Positions 23,634 to 36,200 of a stretch of DNA of 59,951 bases are shown here, in pieces. A program made the translations under genes and the position numbers. The notes below the pieces were generated by a model. It made no database searches, was not told the DNA's origin, and saw only the letters and a list, made by a program, of their open reading frames with translations. The number at the start of each line of letters is the position of its first letter. Within the stretch, counting starts at the first letter, position 1. The stretch is taken from NCBI GenBank assembly GCA_021401465.1, contig JADDMT010000152.1:1-59951 (forward strand). The letters are read 5' to 3'. Origin of the DNA: Teratosphaeria epicoccoides (Eukaryota; Ascomycota; Dothideomycetes; Mycosphaerellales; Teratosphaeriaceae).

Positions 23634-25961
23634 GAAGTAATATTCTTGCTAGAGAATTTGCTTCATTTTAGACACTCCCGGGTATCCTGCCTAAGGAACG
23701 TCATGTTAGAGGCGTAGTAGCTCCAAACGTAAGGATATTAGTATGTATACTAATCCTTAGAAGAGAAGTACTCTGTCTTCGGCTTCCTAGTTCTCCTGTC
23801 CGTTAATGTCGTTGCAGACAGCGATTACAATTAGATTGTAGACAAGTGCATTCTTCAGATCGTCCTAGAATTCACTAGTCCATGCGATAGCCGTAGCCGC
23901 GAGTTAGTTAACTCCGAGCGTGCTATTACTATTCTCCTAGAGAATGGCATGTTTCTCCCTCTTTAAGCCCTTCATGTAGTTAGTCCGACGACTAAGTGCA
24001 TTAGCGCGTGCGTTATCGGATCCCTTGCGATAGACAATCTTGCAGTTAAAACTAGAGAGTTCCTTACTCTATTAGACCTATCGTCAATTTAACTCTTTCG
24101 TCATAGTAAAGTATCGCAAGTTCTCGTAGTCCATGTAGACTGTAACCTAGTGTTTAAGTCCTTCTAGGTAGACTCGCTAAGCCTTGTAGGCGTCTACTAT
24201 AGCTAGAAGCTCTTTGTCGTAGACGTCGTAGTAGAGCTTAGGTCTAGACAGCTTCCTCGAGCAATAGGCGACCGGCTGTAGTCGTCTACTCGGTCCTAGT
24301 TAACTTAAGTATGCTCTAAGTGCTACGTTAGAGGCATTAGTCTCGACTGTGATAGGCTTATTAGGGTCGAATACAAGTAAGATCGGCTAATCTGTAAATT
24401 GTTGCTTAAGTTCCTTGAAGGCGTTCCGTTAGGCGTCGTCCTAAACGAATAGTGTATCCTTTGTAGTAAGGGTCGTTAGTAGTGCCGTAATCCTCGAGTA
24501 GTTCGCAATGAACCTTTAGTAGAAGTTAGCGAACCTAAGGACAGACTATACTTCCTTGACATTAGTTAGCGTAGGCTACTCCTTCACAACTTTGACCTTC
24601 TTAGTGTCTATCTTGATTCTGTCCTAGGCTACTACGTAGCCGAGGAATTAGACTTCTTACTTGTGAAACTCGCTCTTCTAAGGCTTAACCTTTAGCTTAT
24701 AGTCCTAGAGTTTCTAAAGCACCTTATGTATGTAAGCCCTATGTTCTTCGATCGTTCGTAAGTAGACAAGGATATCATCTAAGTATACAACTACGAAGAC
24801 GTCAAGATACTCTTGTAGCACATTGTTAATAAATGCCTGCTATGTAGCTAGGGCGTTCGTTAACCTAAATGGCATGACTATATACTCGTAGTGTCCGAAC
24901 CTAGTTCGGAATGCTATCTTCTATTCTTTGCCTTCCTTGATCCGAATTCGGTTATATGCTCCTAGTATATCGAACTTCGAGAACTATACTACTCCTTGTA
25001 GGCAATCCTGTAATTTAGAAAGCAAAGGAAGCAGATAACTGTTCTTTATCGTGATGTCGTTTAATCTATAATAGTCGACGCAAAGTCGCTAGTCGTCTTC
25101 TCCCTTAGGGACAAATAGGATTAGGTACCCTGCTAGTAACTACGATTTGTAAATAAAGCCTTTCTAGAGGTTGTCTTCAAGGTATTTCCGGAGAATTTCT
25201 AGTTTAGCTGCTAACAATAGGCGAACTAGTTACTTTGTTAGCGTTCTGCCTAGAAGTAAGGGTATCTCGTAGTCCTACTCCTAGTGTTCTAGCAGAGCCT
25301 CTTAGTTAGGTTCTTCCTTGAAAAGAGTAGCAAACTCTTTATACTTGTCAGGAACTATGAACTTAACTTTGACTTCAGACTATGTTACTTTAACCTATAG
25401 GACGTGCACTTCCTGTTCTAGATCCTCGATAGTAGTAACTATCTCGTTTGAATTCATAGCACATATTTTGATCTTGCCTAGCGCGCTATGCACTATAGGT
25501 AGAGGTATCGATTTCGAGAGTTCTGGGAACTAGATCCTCTCGTTCTTCTAGTCGAGGTAGGGGTTAGCGTTCCTTAGCCATGGCAACCCTAGCACTACAT
25601 CCGAGCTAGGCGACTCTGTAATGTCGAACTAGATCATCTCTTATTAGCGTCCTATCTGCAGAGGCATTATCTCGGTCTCCTTGTCAACTATTCCTTAGTT
25701 GTACGTGACCGGCTTTCTGTTAATCACTTGTAGCGAAAAAGCATTCGTCTTCGCCTGTAGCTATAACCTGGCTGTCCTAGCGAATCTAGGCGTTATGAAG
25801 ATTCTAGTGCATCCTGAATCTATTAAGGCCTAGGCTAGTATCTCGTTAATGTGTACCTATACTCTGAGGTTGTCTGCGTATCTGACACTAATCGCGGCAT
25901 ATTGTTACAGCCCTGTTTAGTCTGTCCGTAGGTCTAGTTCTAGCAGACCTAGTCGTTTCCT
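23634..25961 (-). pseudogene. pol fragment of B-3
   Basis: Protease with D-S-G-C-type active site near 25815, RT with Y-L-D-D encoded by the complement of about 24765-24790, RNase H, and the N-terminal integrase region, all collinear with B-5. It is in the -1 frame relative to gag downstream of the slippery site at 25955-25961. Many TAG and TAA codons. Truncated at 23634 before the integrase catalytic core. Confidence 0.82.
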
Positions 25962-27725
25962 AAATGGCTGTCTTCGCGGACTAATTTAGGGATTGTGTAG
26001 TCTCGGCTCCTTCTTCTTCGAGCATTTCTACTATCCTAAGCTAAGAGGTAGTACTTGCTCTCGGCCTCGCTGTTCCTGCGCGTTTCTCGCATACTCCATT
26101 TTTAAACGGTTAACCTAGAGTCGTAACGTTCGTAGAACCTGAATACCTTAGTAGGTAAAGTAGCCTCCTTAGGGCGTAAACTCTACTCCGAAAGGTACAA
26201 TCTCTTAGACAATCTTCTGATGCGAGTAAGGATAAGCTACAACTAGTAGTCTCCTTAGGTGTCGCCGCATGCTGTTAGCTAGTTCGTCATATCAAAGCTA
26301 GTTAACATGTTGTACTCTATTCATCTATAGGCAAGCCTGAACCTAATGGTTCTGAATAAGTCAGATGATATCGAGTCTAATGTCATGTAGTAGTATGACC
26401 TATCTTTCTATGTTCCTGTCTTCCTTAGAATCAGGAATGACGGCTTCGACGAGCTCATAGTTATTGTCGGAACTTTCTTCTTCTATTAGCTCCTATTATC
26501 TTAGGACTATTGCATTAGAAGGTGCACCCCTTAACGCATAGATAGACTATGCCTTATTGCGGCTAGGGTACTATCTAGAACTATCTTTGTCACTTATGTA
26601 AATCCGACAATTGTCGTCATAGTACATAGTCTAAGTAAGTAAGGCATAGTCTAGTACTTAAGTAGTAGCAGCTATCTACTTAGGTGCTAATGTTGTCGCG
26701 TAAACCTGTTCTGTCCGTTGTAGTTTATGACGCTGTTTCTTAACAGAGCATTCGCGAGCAAAGTGTCCTTTCTTTCTACAGTTGTAGCACTCGAGGTTAT
26801 TCTTGTCAAATGGCTTCTTCGGACCATTCTAGGTAGGAGAGCCCTTCTGTAGCTTCCCTTAGGGCCTGTTCTTTAGACGTCCCTTAGTCGCATCTAACTC
26901 TATTAGTTAGAGACTATAGTAATCGCTTCGCTACTTTAGTGCTAATCGTTAGACCTTGTAGTTAGCCTGTGCTAGCCTGCGATTTCCGTGTTATAGTTCT
27001 TGCTGTCGTTCCTAGATGCGATTATCGATCCTAATCGCGAGATCGCTTATTTCCTTGAATGTCGTTAGTTAATCTCCCTAGGCAATTTCGTCTTTAACTG
27101 TCTCCTTTAGTCCCTAATAGAACTAAGCGGCTAAAGCGTTATCATTCTAGTCGACTTAAGCAGAGAGGGTCTGAAAATCCGCATAGTACTTGATAGCAGA
27201 ACCCTTCTGCTAGATTCCTAGGAGATCTCTCTTAGCTTCTTGTTGTTCGTTGCTAAGCCTAAAGCCTTTACGTAATGCCTTAAACAAAGACTTGTCTAAG
27301 TTAAGAATCTCCCTAGTCGTCGTCTTCCTGGCTTTGACGCTCCTAACGTAGTCTAGATAATCCGATAGATGAGGCTAGATGAACTCGAACGCTAGTCCCT
27401 TTAGGTAAGAGACGATGTACATTATTCGCTTATGATGTCTCGTAAACTGTTCTGTATCTATGTTAAATGCTAACTAGCATTAGAGGATAAACATCTTAAC
27501 TTAAGATCGTTATCCTGTGAACTCTGTAGGGCTTCCTATCTTGAAGCCGTTATTACTGTCTCCGTTTCTAGTAGTCGAACCTGTAACAGATGCTAGAGCC
27601 ATCTCGCTAAGGTGAATGGATTCGAGCTACTAAGTAATTTAAGGTGTAGCGGCAACTTGTTCTTGTAGTGTCAGTTAACTATTGTCGCTAGATGTTGAAC
27701 TAACAGCTAAAGAACTCCTTGACAT
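25835..27725 (-). pseudogene. gag of B-3
   Basis: ATG at the complement of 27725-27723, 60 bp inside the LTR as in the other copies. CCHC knuckle region near 26790 (reads C-Y-N-C-R-K-K-G-H-F-A-R-E-C with its cysteines kept). It ends at the conserved TAG near 25837. Dense TAG/TAA stops. Confidence 0.8.
25930..25961 (-). promoter_or_regulatory. -1 frameshift signal (B-3)
   Basis: AGGAAAC on the minus strand (25961-25955) is one transition from GGGAAAC. The AGGTCT/AGACCT stem is at 25930-25935 and 25945-25950. It has the same arrangement as in B-1, B-4 and B-5. Confidence 0.6.
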
Positions 27726-27784
27726 AGGCGTATGTTAAGCGCTCGACGAGTCCCCTAATACTTCCTTAGAAGTAGTACTCAAAA

Positions 27785-28134
27785 TGTTATAAGGGTAGAT
27801 GCTAATAGCAGGAAGGGGATCAGGTGTTAGACTCGAAGAGTAGTGAAGAATATCGACAATAGCAATTAACCTTGTAACTGACTATCCCTTTAGGTAGAAG
27901 GTAGGAATTAAGATTAAGCACGAAGCTCCTAACTACCTAGCCTGAAGCTATTCCTATAGACTAGAGAGGTATGACAGCTCTGTTAGATCTGTCGCTAGAC
28001 CTGTCAGACCCGTGTCTGTAGATCTGTAGACTAACCCTACAGATCTAGGTGTCTGTCCTTACGTGACAGATCCTCTCTCCGTGCATATGTTGTGACTTAG
28101 GCTACAATGCCCTAATTCCATGACACTCATGACA
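27785..28134 (-). repeat. Family B 5' LTR (B-3)
   Basis: 350-bp LTR in reverse orientation, TGTTATAAGG at the inside and ATGACACTCATGACA at the outer end. One hairpin unit (AGATCTGTAG..CTACAGATCT) is intact. The flank at 28135 begins CCTTA. Confidence 0.87.
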
Positions 28135-28553
28135 CCTTAGAGGCAATACTGTTACTAACTAATCTCTAGTACTATGCGGGACTACTAGGGAAGCGTAGAC
28201 TCGTAGCGCTTCATCTAGGTAAGGCTTAGTCGTACCCCTACAGCCCGTATCAAGCAGGCTGCTAGATGCCCTAACGGCTTTTAGATAGTATTTGCAAAGG
28301 GCGTGCTAGAGATGTTCGAGCCACGGGTCTATTCGGGGCTAATCCGCTAGCTACGCGAGCTAGTTAGTAATAATGGCTAGCTGATCTTAGATTAGAAGGA
28401 GCCTGCTCCTAGCTAGCAGCTACTTTTGCACTAACTAAGCGAGGCTACTTCTATGGCCTAACGAGAGTACACTATAAGAGACTAGGCCTTGTTACTATCG
28501 CGCATTCAGAATGTTTGGCACCCCGCCCTACTAAGTCCTAGCTTTGACTGTCT

Positions 28554-29090
28554 AATCACGTAGTACACCATGATCGCTACTAGGACAAATTAGCGAGGGC
28601 GCGGAGATCTATGCTTGCTTTCTTCGCTAAGCCTAGTGTAGTAAGTAAGGTGTCTCTCTACGCAGACTTTCTGACCTACTAGCCGACAGATTAGTTAACT
28701 GCTCTGTACGACTTATTTGTCGAGCAAGCAAGAACCTATGTTAGCTATCTAACCGCGGCGTTAGAGGTCAAAGTTGACATGGCGCGGCGTGAATAGCTTA
28801 ATAGCAAGATTAGTAGTACTACTCCTAGGCAGAGGGGTTTCTAGGTCGAGCTCTTATACACTCTCCTCATTAAGCCTATAGCTACGATACCTCTTAATCA
28901 AGTTAAACGGGAATTGTCGCGCACAGAGAGACGTGCGCTAGAACGACAGGTAGCTAAGGCTCTATAGAAAGGGCAGTAAATATACGAGGTAGATAAGCTA
29001 GCTAGCTGCCTAGACGCTAGCTAGCAGAGAGATATGCATGCGATGAGAGACTTTCGGCTAGTAGCACTAACTGCTAATCCTGCGGCATGA
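28554..29090 (+). pseudogene. Unidentified helical protein relic
   Basis: Plus-strand frame ending TGA at 29088-29090. It is readable from about 28554 and broken by TAG/TAA codons typical of RIP. The product looks helical (Leu, Arg, Glu, Gln rich; an E-R-R-A-L-E-R-Q-V-A-K-A-L segment near 28930). Family not recognised. It lies between the B-3 LTR and the Plavaka gene on the opposite strand, so it could be a second gene of that element or the tip of another. Confidence 0.4.
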
Positions 29091-29803
29091 CTAATAAGTA
29101 GTTATGCATGTAGGTAGAAGACCTGCTTACGGCCGTAGCAGGCGGCAATTCATGACTTTCTTGAGAACTTACTAAGCATCTACAAGGATCTTGCTCTTCT
29201 TAGCATCTTATGAAATTGCAGGTAAGATGTTAACGTCCTCAGGCTACACTTCGTAGTCTATTAGGCCCTCGTAGAGACCAAGTATATTAACCTTACTATG
29301 AAGGTATACTCCTTAAACTAAAGCGGTAGTAGAAGGGATGCCCCCGATACTAGATGCCCTTAGTCTAGTATACCTCGCCCTAGCGGTAGAGGCGTAGGTT
29401 GCGAATAGCATGACATTAGCATAACGTCTATCTATTACTGTATATTACGACCATGTAGCAGATCCTCTAGCCCTGCCTTAATTCTAATGAATCCGACTAA
29501 GCACTTAACCTAGCCGCGATCAAAAGTGCTAGTAGTATACCTGTGGCACTTTAAGGCGTCTCTTGTGATTTACTGCTAGTAGTTTTATCACAACGTCCGC
29601 AGGTCTAGGGCTAGCATTTAACCTGCTAGTAGTATGCTTCTAGTACCCTCGACTGTTTCTTGTATACATCTAGTATCCTGACTCTCGCTCTTATTCTTCT
29701 AGTTAGTCGAACTAGTAGCGCTAGTTACAGAAGTATTACTTACGCTAGGGCTTGCGGCATGCTACCTTTATTAAGCTTACTAGTATAGCATTTATTATGC
29801 ATG
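29091..29803. other. Non-coding end region with subterminal motifs
   Basis: About 700 bp without a convincing frame. Contains TGCTAGTAGTATAC at about 29530 and variants at about 29573 and 29626, which match inverted copies at 42529, 42616 and 44921. Confidence 0.5.
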
Positions 29804-32800
29804 TCATAATTGTTTGCGTTTGTTTCTCCTTAATTAGTCCTAAGTAGAGCTGCTAGCGACGCCACGCTTAAGCGATAGCGGCCCTTCCTTGCTAGTAGCC
29901 GCAATATCGCGCTCCTTAGCTATATTTAGGCGATGTAGCTTATGTTTAGTTGCTACCCTAGAATCTTGTTCCTCCTAGTTAGCATTATATATAAAGTTGT
30001 AGGTCTTAAAGTCAGCAGTGTTATTAATGTACATGTCATATTAGCTAGAGGTGTCATATTCGTCCGTTAGCATAACATAGATGCTATAGTAGACGCTAGT
30101 AAGCCTGTAGATGCGGCGACCTTGTAGAGTACCTTCCTATAGGCCGGAACGCATCGCTGTGATCACTATCATACTATGAACATCGTCTGCTCTTCTAGCC
30201 GGATCCTTCGGCTAGAATAGGTCTACGAACATACCTATGTAGGTCGGACATTTGTTGTGTGCTAGTATTATGTAGTTATAGCTATCTACTATGACGCGTA
30301 ATTTCTTGTCTTAGAAGGTTACGACATATAACAGGCAAGTAGGCAGCTAGCCCTTAAAGGTAACTACTAGGTCGATTTGTCTATTAACGCTAGTAGTCTC
30401 TTCTGTAACTAGCGGCACTTCGTACTCCTAGACCTAGAGCTAGTCGTTACAGCAATTGTCCTGGATTCCTTGCTAGTTTAGTGTACATCTAACAACATCT
30501 GGCTTAGTTGCAGATAGATTGTTAGGATCCTTATAATGCATCTTCTAGCACTATATACTAGCATGGAAAGACACCTCTAAATCGTCGACCTAATCCGGTC
30601 TTCCCTCGATCCTGTTAGGATCAAGACGCATTGTATTTAACGTCGATGTTGTATTAGACGACACCTAGCACTCTCTAACAAACACTAAAGTAGCATGACA
30701 GAAGTAAGGCCCTACCTCTAGCCCTATGTGTGCTACTATATTACTAACTGTCCTCTATATGTCTCTACCTAGTAACGATTAGCTAGATCTTAGCCTTCGC
30801 TAGCTAAGGAAGGCTTTAACATCCTTCTACTCTGTCAGTTAAGGTACTTCGCGCTCCTAAGCCTCTTGACGTTTAGCCTTAGTCTGCTGCCAGAACGTTA
30901 GGCTAGTATCAAAGAATGTAAGCATAGTAATCTTTCGCTAGAAGTACTCCATAATTTAGTCCTCCTATCCGTTCTTCTTGTTAGTTAATTTGAATAGCTT
31001 CTTGATGTATTCGACATGCTTATGTTCGAAGTAGCTAGTGTCGAGGTCTAGTGTGTTGCTAAAGAGCCGTATTATGTCTATGTAGTATGTAAGGGCATAA
31101 AACTTAGGAAAATTAAAGTGCCCTTATAGTTTACACACATTGTCTACTATCTTAGGCTCCTCCGCTTGCTCTGTCTACGCTTTCTTCTTTCTTAGCTCTC
31201 CTTTGCTTATACGGTACTCCCTAAACTCTTCTTTATACTAGTTACATCAGAATAGGGTAAGGACTATAAACTAGAGCGTTTTGCTATCATGTAAAGGATA
31301 TTACGCTAACTAAGAGAAGTCTACTATTGCCTGCAAGAACTAGATAGCGCTATATGCATTAGCCTCTTCTAATAGTAGCATGAAGACTAGGAGTAACTAT
31401 CGTAGCATACTCTTCTATTCCTAGCCTGTCTATTAGCTTACTATAGACATCTACCTAAATACCTAGAGGTTCCTAAATGTAGGCACTACCGCAAAACGAC
31501 AGTTAATAATGACATCTAGTTAATGATCTACAATAGTCTTGCCTTTGTTACTCTTTCTTGCTACTTTATGCTAACCCTCGGCTTATAGGAGTACCGCTCT
31601 AGCTCGCTTCGAAGACAGAGGTAGTCAACTCTTAAGCAAATCTCGCGTCTAATCTATGACGTACATTAATACGCCCTTGAAGAGTTAGTAGAGCACGTCT
31701 ACTATTAGCGTCTTGTAGATATTTAGGCTAGGGTGCCTAAATGCGAAGTTCGGTAGGTCGTGCATGTAGCTACCCTAGTCCTTCTTCGCTGCTCGCTAGA
31801 GCATGATTTATATTTGCGTGTCCTTATATGTCTGCTATAGCGTAACCGCTTCGAGGTCTTCGCGTTTTTCTAGATCGATTATACATATTGTGTAGTAGCG
31901 GTTGTTCTTTATGCCTGTGATTATTACCTGTTCTTAGTAGTCGCTCGCGTATACCGCGATATTTAGGAAACATCGCTATGTCTCGCTATCCGCACATAAG
32001 ACGTCGAGGCCCCCGCCTGCGGCAAGCTTAGTAATAGGGTCGAACATTGTCTTCATGTAGCGATAGTATAGCTTGTCCCTAATGCTTCCTTTTCTACCTT
32101 TGACTACTAGTAGCATCGCTAGGAGCACGCTACCTAGTCGATAGTTAGAGTTACGAACCGATCTAGGCAGGTTGCTAATTGTCAAGTATACTAGCCATGC
32201 GATCAAGTCACCTTGATGATTAGTAACCTGTGTCTTGTTACTAGCAAGAATTAGTAGCATGATTATCACTCCGTCTATTCTAAGCTCTTTCTGTTTATCC
32301 TACTACTAGTCTGTAGAGGCTATGTCCTAATAGATCCGCCTAGGCAGGTCATCTAGAGTCTCGAGGTAATAAGGCGCGTACACAAGATCATTCCTAAAAC
32401 CCTTGTACCCTATGAGAAAGCGCATAACGTCTTCGACTTTCCGGTGCCTTAGAGGCACTGTCTTGACACTAGAGGTTAACTATAGAGATTCTAATTCGAT
32501 GTTCGTAATGCTCTACTTTATAATGAATAGTAGTTAGTAGGCACTTATTTCTCGGATCTTGTCCTTAAGCTCTACGCCTAACTGAAAGCTAAGCAGTTCG
32601 TGCATCTTCTGCAGCTAGGGATTCTTGAATAAGCGATCGATGGCGTTGCTCGAAATGCCTTTGTGTGAGAGCTAGTATGCGAATGCTACATCTGCATTAC
32701 TTTAGAAGAAGGTATAGCCCTATTCGTTAAGTTCCTTATCTGTCTATTCGTTAGACCTAGTTAAGGTTGTTACTAACTTAGTAGGATTACGGCTTAACGT

Positions 32801-32833
32801 ACACTTTGATTAGCCTGCCCGCTATGAGACTAC
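29804..32833 (-). pseudogene. Plavaka-type transposase relic, main part
   Basis: Minus-strand frame continuous from about 32700 to the TGA at 29806-29804, with RIP-type stops. The blocks typical of Plavaka transposases appear in order. P-L-R-H-R is near 32445 and Y-L-E-T-L-D-D near 32370. A-W-L-V-Y-L-T-I-S-N-L is near 32190, in a segment open from 32269 to 31976 (97 codons) that ends ..L-C-A-D-S. H-F-N-F-P-K-F near 31110 and a T-N-K-K-N-G segment near 30985 follow. It would catalyse DNA transposition of the KDZ type. The N-terminal part lies beyond A-1 at 41503-42075. Confidence 0.8.
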
Positions 32834-33193
32834 TGATACGGTTGATACTAGGGGACCATTTAAACCGCATGGGTTCTAATGGCCGCCCTTAGCATGCAGT
32901 GACCCTGCCACATATGGCAAGGGGGTCCTTCGTACATACGTTGGCTTGTATGTCGTCCGAGTGGGATTAGTTGTCGACGTAGGACGCCCCTACGTCGCTG
33001 ACCCTACGGTACCCCTACGGGGTTAGGCTCGGACATGCTTTCCCTAATTAAGGAGCGTCAGGGGTTATAAGCACCCTTAGCGCTACCTCTGCGATAAGCA
33101 GAAAGCAGCGCTGTCTTGTACCTACTAAAGGGTCGGATTACTCTGTCACACTGCGAGATATTTTCATATCATATAGCATATACATCTATATTA
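32834..33193 (+). repeat. Family A 5' LTR (A-1)
   Basis: 360 bp, TGATACGG to TATATTA (end CA mutated to TA). TATAAG at 33066-33071 and AGAAAGCAG at 33100-33108, 34 bp downstream. A palindrome-rich part lies at about 32973-33025 (CGACGTAGG / CCTACGTCG and CCGTAGGGG-type arms). Confidence 0.93.
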
Positions 33194-33196
33194 GTT

Positions 33197-33205
33197 CTGC
33201 TTTCT
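33197..33205 (+). promoter_or_regulatory. Candidate self-priming primer-binding site (A-1)
   Basis: CTGCTTTCT begins three bases after the LTR. It is complementary over nine bases to AGAAAGCAG in the LTR at 33100-33108, which lies where the mRNA 5' end would be expected from the TATAAG box. A tRNA-type TGG site is absent. Use of the mRNA 5' end as primer is inferred. Confidence 0.45.
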
Positions 33206-33242
33206 CCCCCCTGCTTTGCAGTCTAGTAGAGAATACTACAAT

Positions 33243-36200
33243 ATGTCTAGAGCACTACGAACTCGCAACTAACGCGTAGCGAGCGCCATCCTGAGTGCCC
33301 GCGATGGCGAAGCTAGCCCGAGTAACTAGCCCGCAGAAGTACCCGCTGCGAGCGACACTGCATCGAGCGACGGTTCCGCTAGAGGACAATTACGCGGCAG
33401 ACTAGGCAATAGACCCCCCGCACAGGGACCGCAGCTAACCCTGACTATCGACCTAGCCCTCGTAGCCATGATTGTCGATTAGGTCGCGAACCGCCTTGCG
33501 AACTAGAGCCGGAGCCGCACCGCTCCTAGCAGCGACAACGGCGAGGACGACGAAGACGTCGCCATAAGCGGTACTAACGAACTAGCGGACGAAGAAATCC
33601 AGCGAGATTTCACGCTAGGGACCCGCGAAGACAACTTACTAGGAGGCGCAGACCCTCCGCGTGTGCCCGCGAACTTGGTGCCTAAATTCGGGGCCATAGT
33701 AGGCTACCTGGGAGGTAGTCGTAACGCACGCAACCCGAAGCCGTTTAAGGGAGACACCTTAAAGGAGGCTCGAACTTTCTTGCAGGCGTGTCAGGTAGTT
33801 TTCGTGCTTAACCTACGCGGATATTCCACGGAGGGCGAACGAGTCGCCTTTAGTATGATGTAGCTCGAAGAGGATAAGGAACCTCGCAACAATTAGCATG
33901 AGTAGTATGACCTTATGCGGGTCCACGATGGAACGTATACGTAGGCGGACTTTCGCTAGTTCTGTGTCGACTAGGTTGAGGATCCGGGGAATCGCGCCCT
34001 TACTATGTCCGTTAAGTACGAGAAGGCTAAGCAGGGGAAGGGACAAACAACCTCTAGCTTCGTAACCTATCTCGCCACGCTCGAGAGACAGATGCTACCC
34101 TATACTAAGACGCAACGCGTGCGGCACTTGCTCGTCAAACTCGATAACAATCTTCGGAACATAATCATGACTTTTCATGAACTTCCGACAACTCGGCAAG
34201 ACCTCGTGTCCCTTGCGACATGTATGGAAATCACCTTGAAGCGAAATGGAAAATCAGGCGGTAAGGACAATAAGCGTCCGAGTCCCGAGGACCTACCGAA
34301 GGGCCGCTACTACAAGCGCCCTAGGGGTCACGTCTAACGCGGTAGTTCATTCCGGAGGAGCAAGCCCTCCGAGCCAAAAGACGGTGGCGAGAAGCCTCCG
34401 AGTAGCTGCTACATCTGTAGAGCGAGGGACTACTAGGCGGCTCGCTGTCCTAAACGAAGTGATGGGAAGAAGGTAAGCAAGGTGTCTGAAACCTCCCTGG
34501 AGGGGAGGCGAAAGAAGGACAAGCCTAAGACAACCGAATAGCTACTGCGGGTATCTAAGCTGTCTGTGACTAATAGTGTAGACTCGTGGCCTGCGCGGCG
34601 CCTATCTGGCGCGGTCCGAGTTAATGGCTCGCTCGAGCTAGTAGACTGTATGTTAGATGACCTTGCGGAGGTCAACGTGATACCCTAGAGGGTAATCATA
34701 CGGCTCGGTTTAAAGCCGATCCTAGGAGCCCTGCTGCCTACCATGAAGTCTTTTCGGGGCGAAGGCGTAGCGGCTCGAGGCGCGTACAACGTGCGCCTCT
34801 AACTCGCGGACTCCTCAGGAGAAGTGCGCGAGACTAACGAAGTCTTCTACGCCGAAGACGTTCCTAATAAGGAGCTCCTGCTCGGCCGCCCTTAGCGCCA
34901 CAAGCAGGGAGTCGTTGTTAATGGAGCTACTAACAACTAGTTCTATGGCTCTATAGGCGAAGTTCCTACGGTGCGGATGCGTGACGTACACAGCTTCTAC
35001 AAGGACATGAAGAAGGTCTAATGCGTGTATGCGGTCTGCATACGGAACGTCAAGGAAGACGTTACCCTTCTGCCTAAGTTAGAGGAATACGCCGATATTT
35101 TCGACGTAGAGGCTGCGGCCTATGCCTAGGCCCTAGACGCGGAACATGCGATTAACCTTAAGGAGGGTTACAATCCTCTGTATCGACCTCTATACCCCAT
35201 GTCGGAATCGCAGCTCGAAACACTTCGAGACTACCTCTACAAGGCGCAAAGGAACGCGTGGATCCGACGAAGCGACAGCGAGGCTAGAGCGTTAGTTATG
35301 TTCGTCCTGAAGAAGGACAACACGCTCCGCCTATGCGTTGACTATAGGGGCCTTAACGCGGTAACCTAGAAGAACCGCTGCCCCCTACTACTTATTAGCG
35401 AGACGCTTGACCGCCTTGGTCGCGCCGCCATCTTCTCGTCTATCGACTTGAAGGACGCCTACTACCGGATACTAATCCGAAAGGGCGACGAGTAGAAGAC
35501 TACATTCTGAATGTAGTATAGACACTTCGAGTATATAGTGATGCCATTCGGCTTGACTAACGCACTAGCGACGTTCTAAGCGTATATTAACCGGGCCCTA
35601 GCCGGCCTCGTTGACACCTGCTGCGTAGTGTATTTAGACGATATACTAGTCTATTCTGACTCGAAGGAGGAGCATATTCGGCATCTAAGTATAGTGCTTA
35701 AACGGCTCCGCAAGTTCGCTCTCTACGCGAACCTAAAGAAGTGCTCATTCCTGACGGATAGGATTAAGTTTCTTGGATACATCGTCTCTATGGAAGGAGT
35801 CATCATGGATAACTAAAGGGTGTCCGTAATCGCGGAGTAGCTGTAGCCGACTACCCTCCGAGAAGTGCAGGTGTTCCTAGGATTCACTAACTTCTATCGC
35901 AGATTCATACAATCTTACTCGAAGATCGTGGCTCCCCTCACGGCCCTCGCAAAGGGCGCGGTTCGAGGAAAAAAGCCAGGGAAAGTGCCTTAGGAGGAGG
36001 CTTAGGGCAAGGCCTTCTCTGAACTTAAAGCAGCTTTTTAAACTGCGCCTATACTTCGGCACTTTGACCCCGCTACGAAGATCTGGATAGAGACCGATAC
36101 TTCAAAATTCGCAATAGCCGCAATTATATCGCAGCTCTAGTCGCACGAAGGCAGTACGCGATAGTACCTGATTACCTTCTAGTCGCGGAAGATGCAGGGC

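Larger units (their letters stand above)
23634..28134 (-). mobile_element. Family B chromovirus B-3, 3'-truncated (minus strand)
   Basis: 5' LTR 27785-28134, gag, protease, RT, RNase H and the first part of integrase. Similarity to B-5 stops at 23634, where a TATCT-rich tract begins, so the rest of integrase, the chromodomain, the opposite-strand gene and the 3' LTR are missing. RIP-mutated throughout. Confidence 0.87.

Noticed and set aside
34246..34476. Alternative-frame ORF over the Gag zinc-knuckle region of A-1
   Set aside because: It overlaps the conserved gag-pol frame in another phase, and no equivalent long open stretch stands out in the other family A copies.
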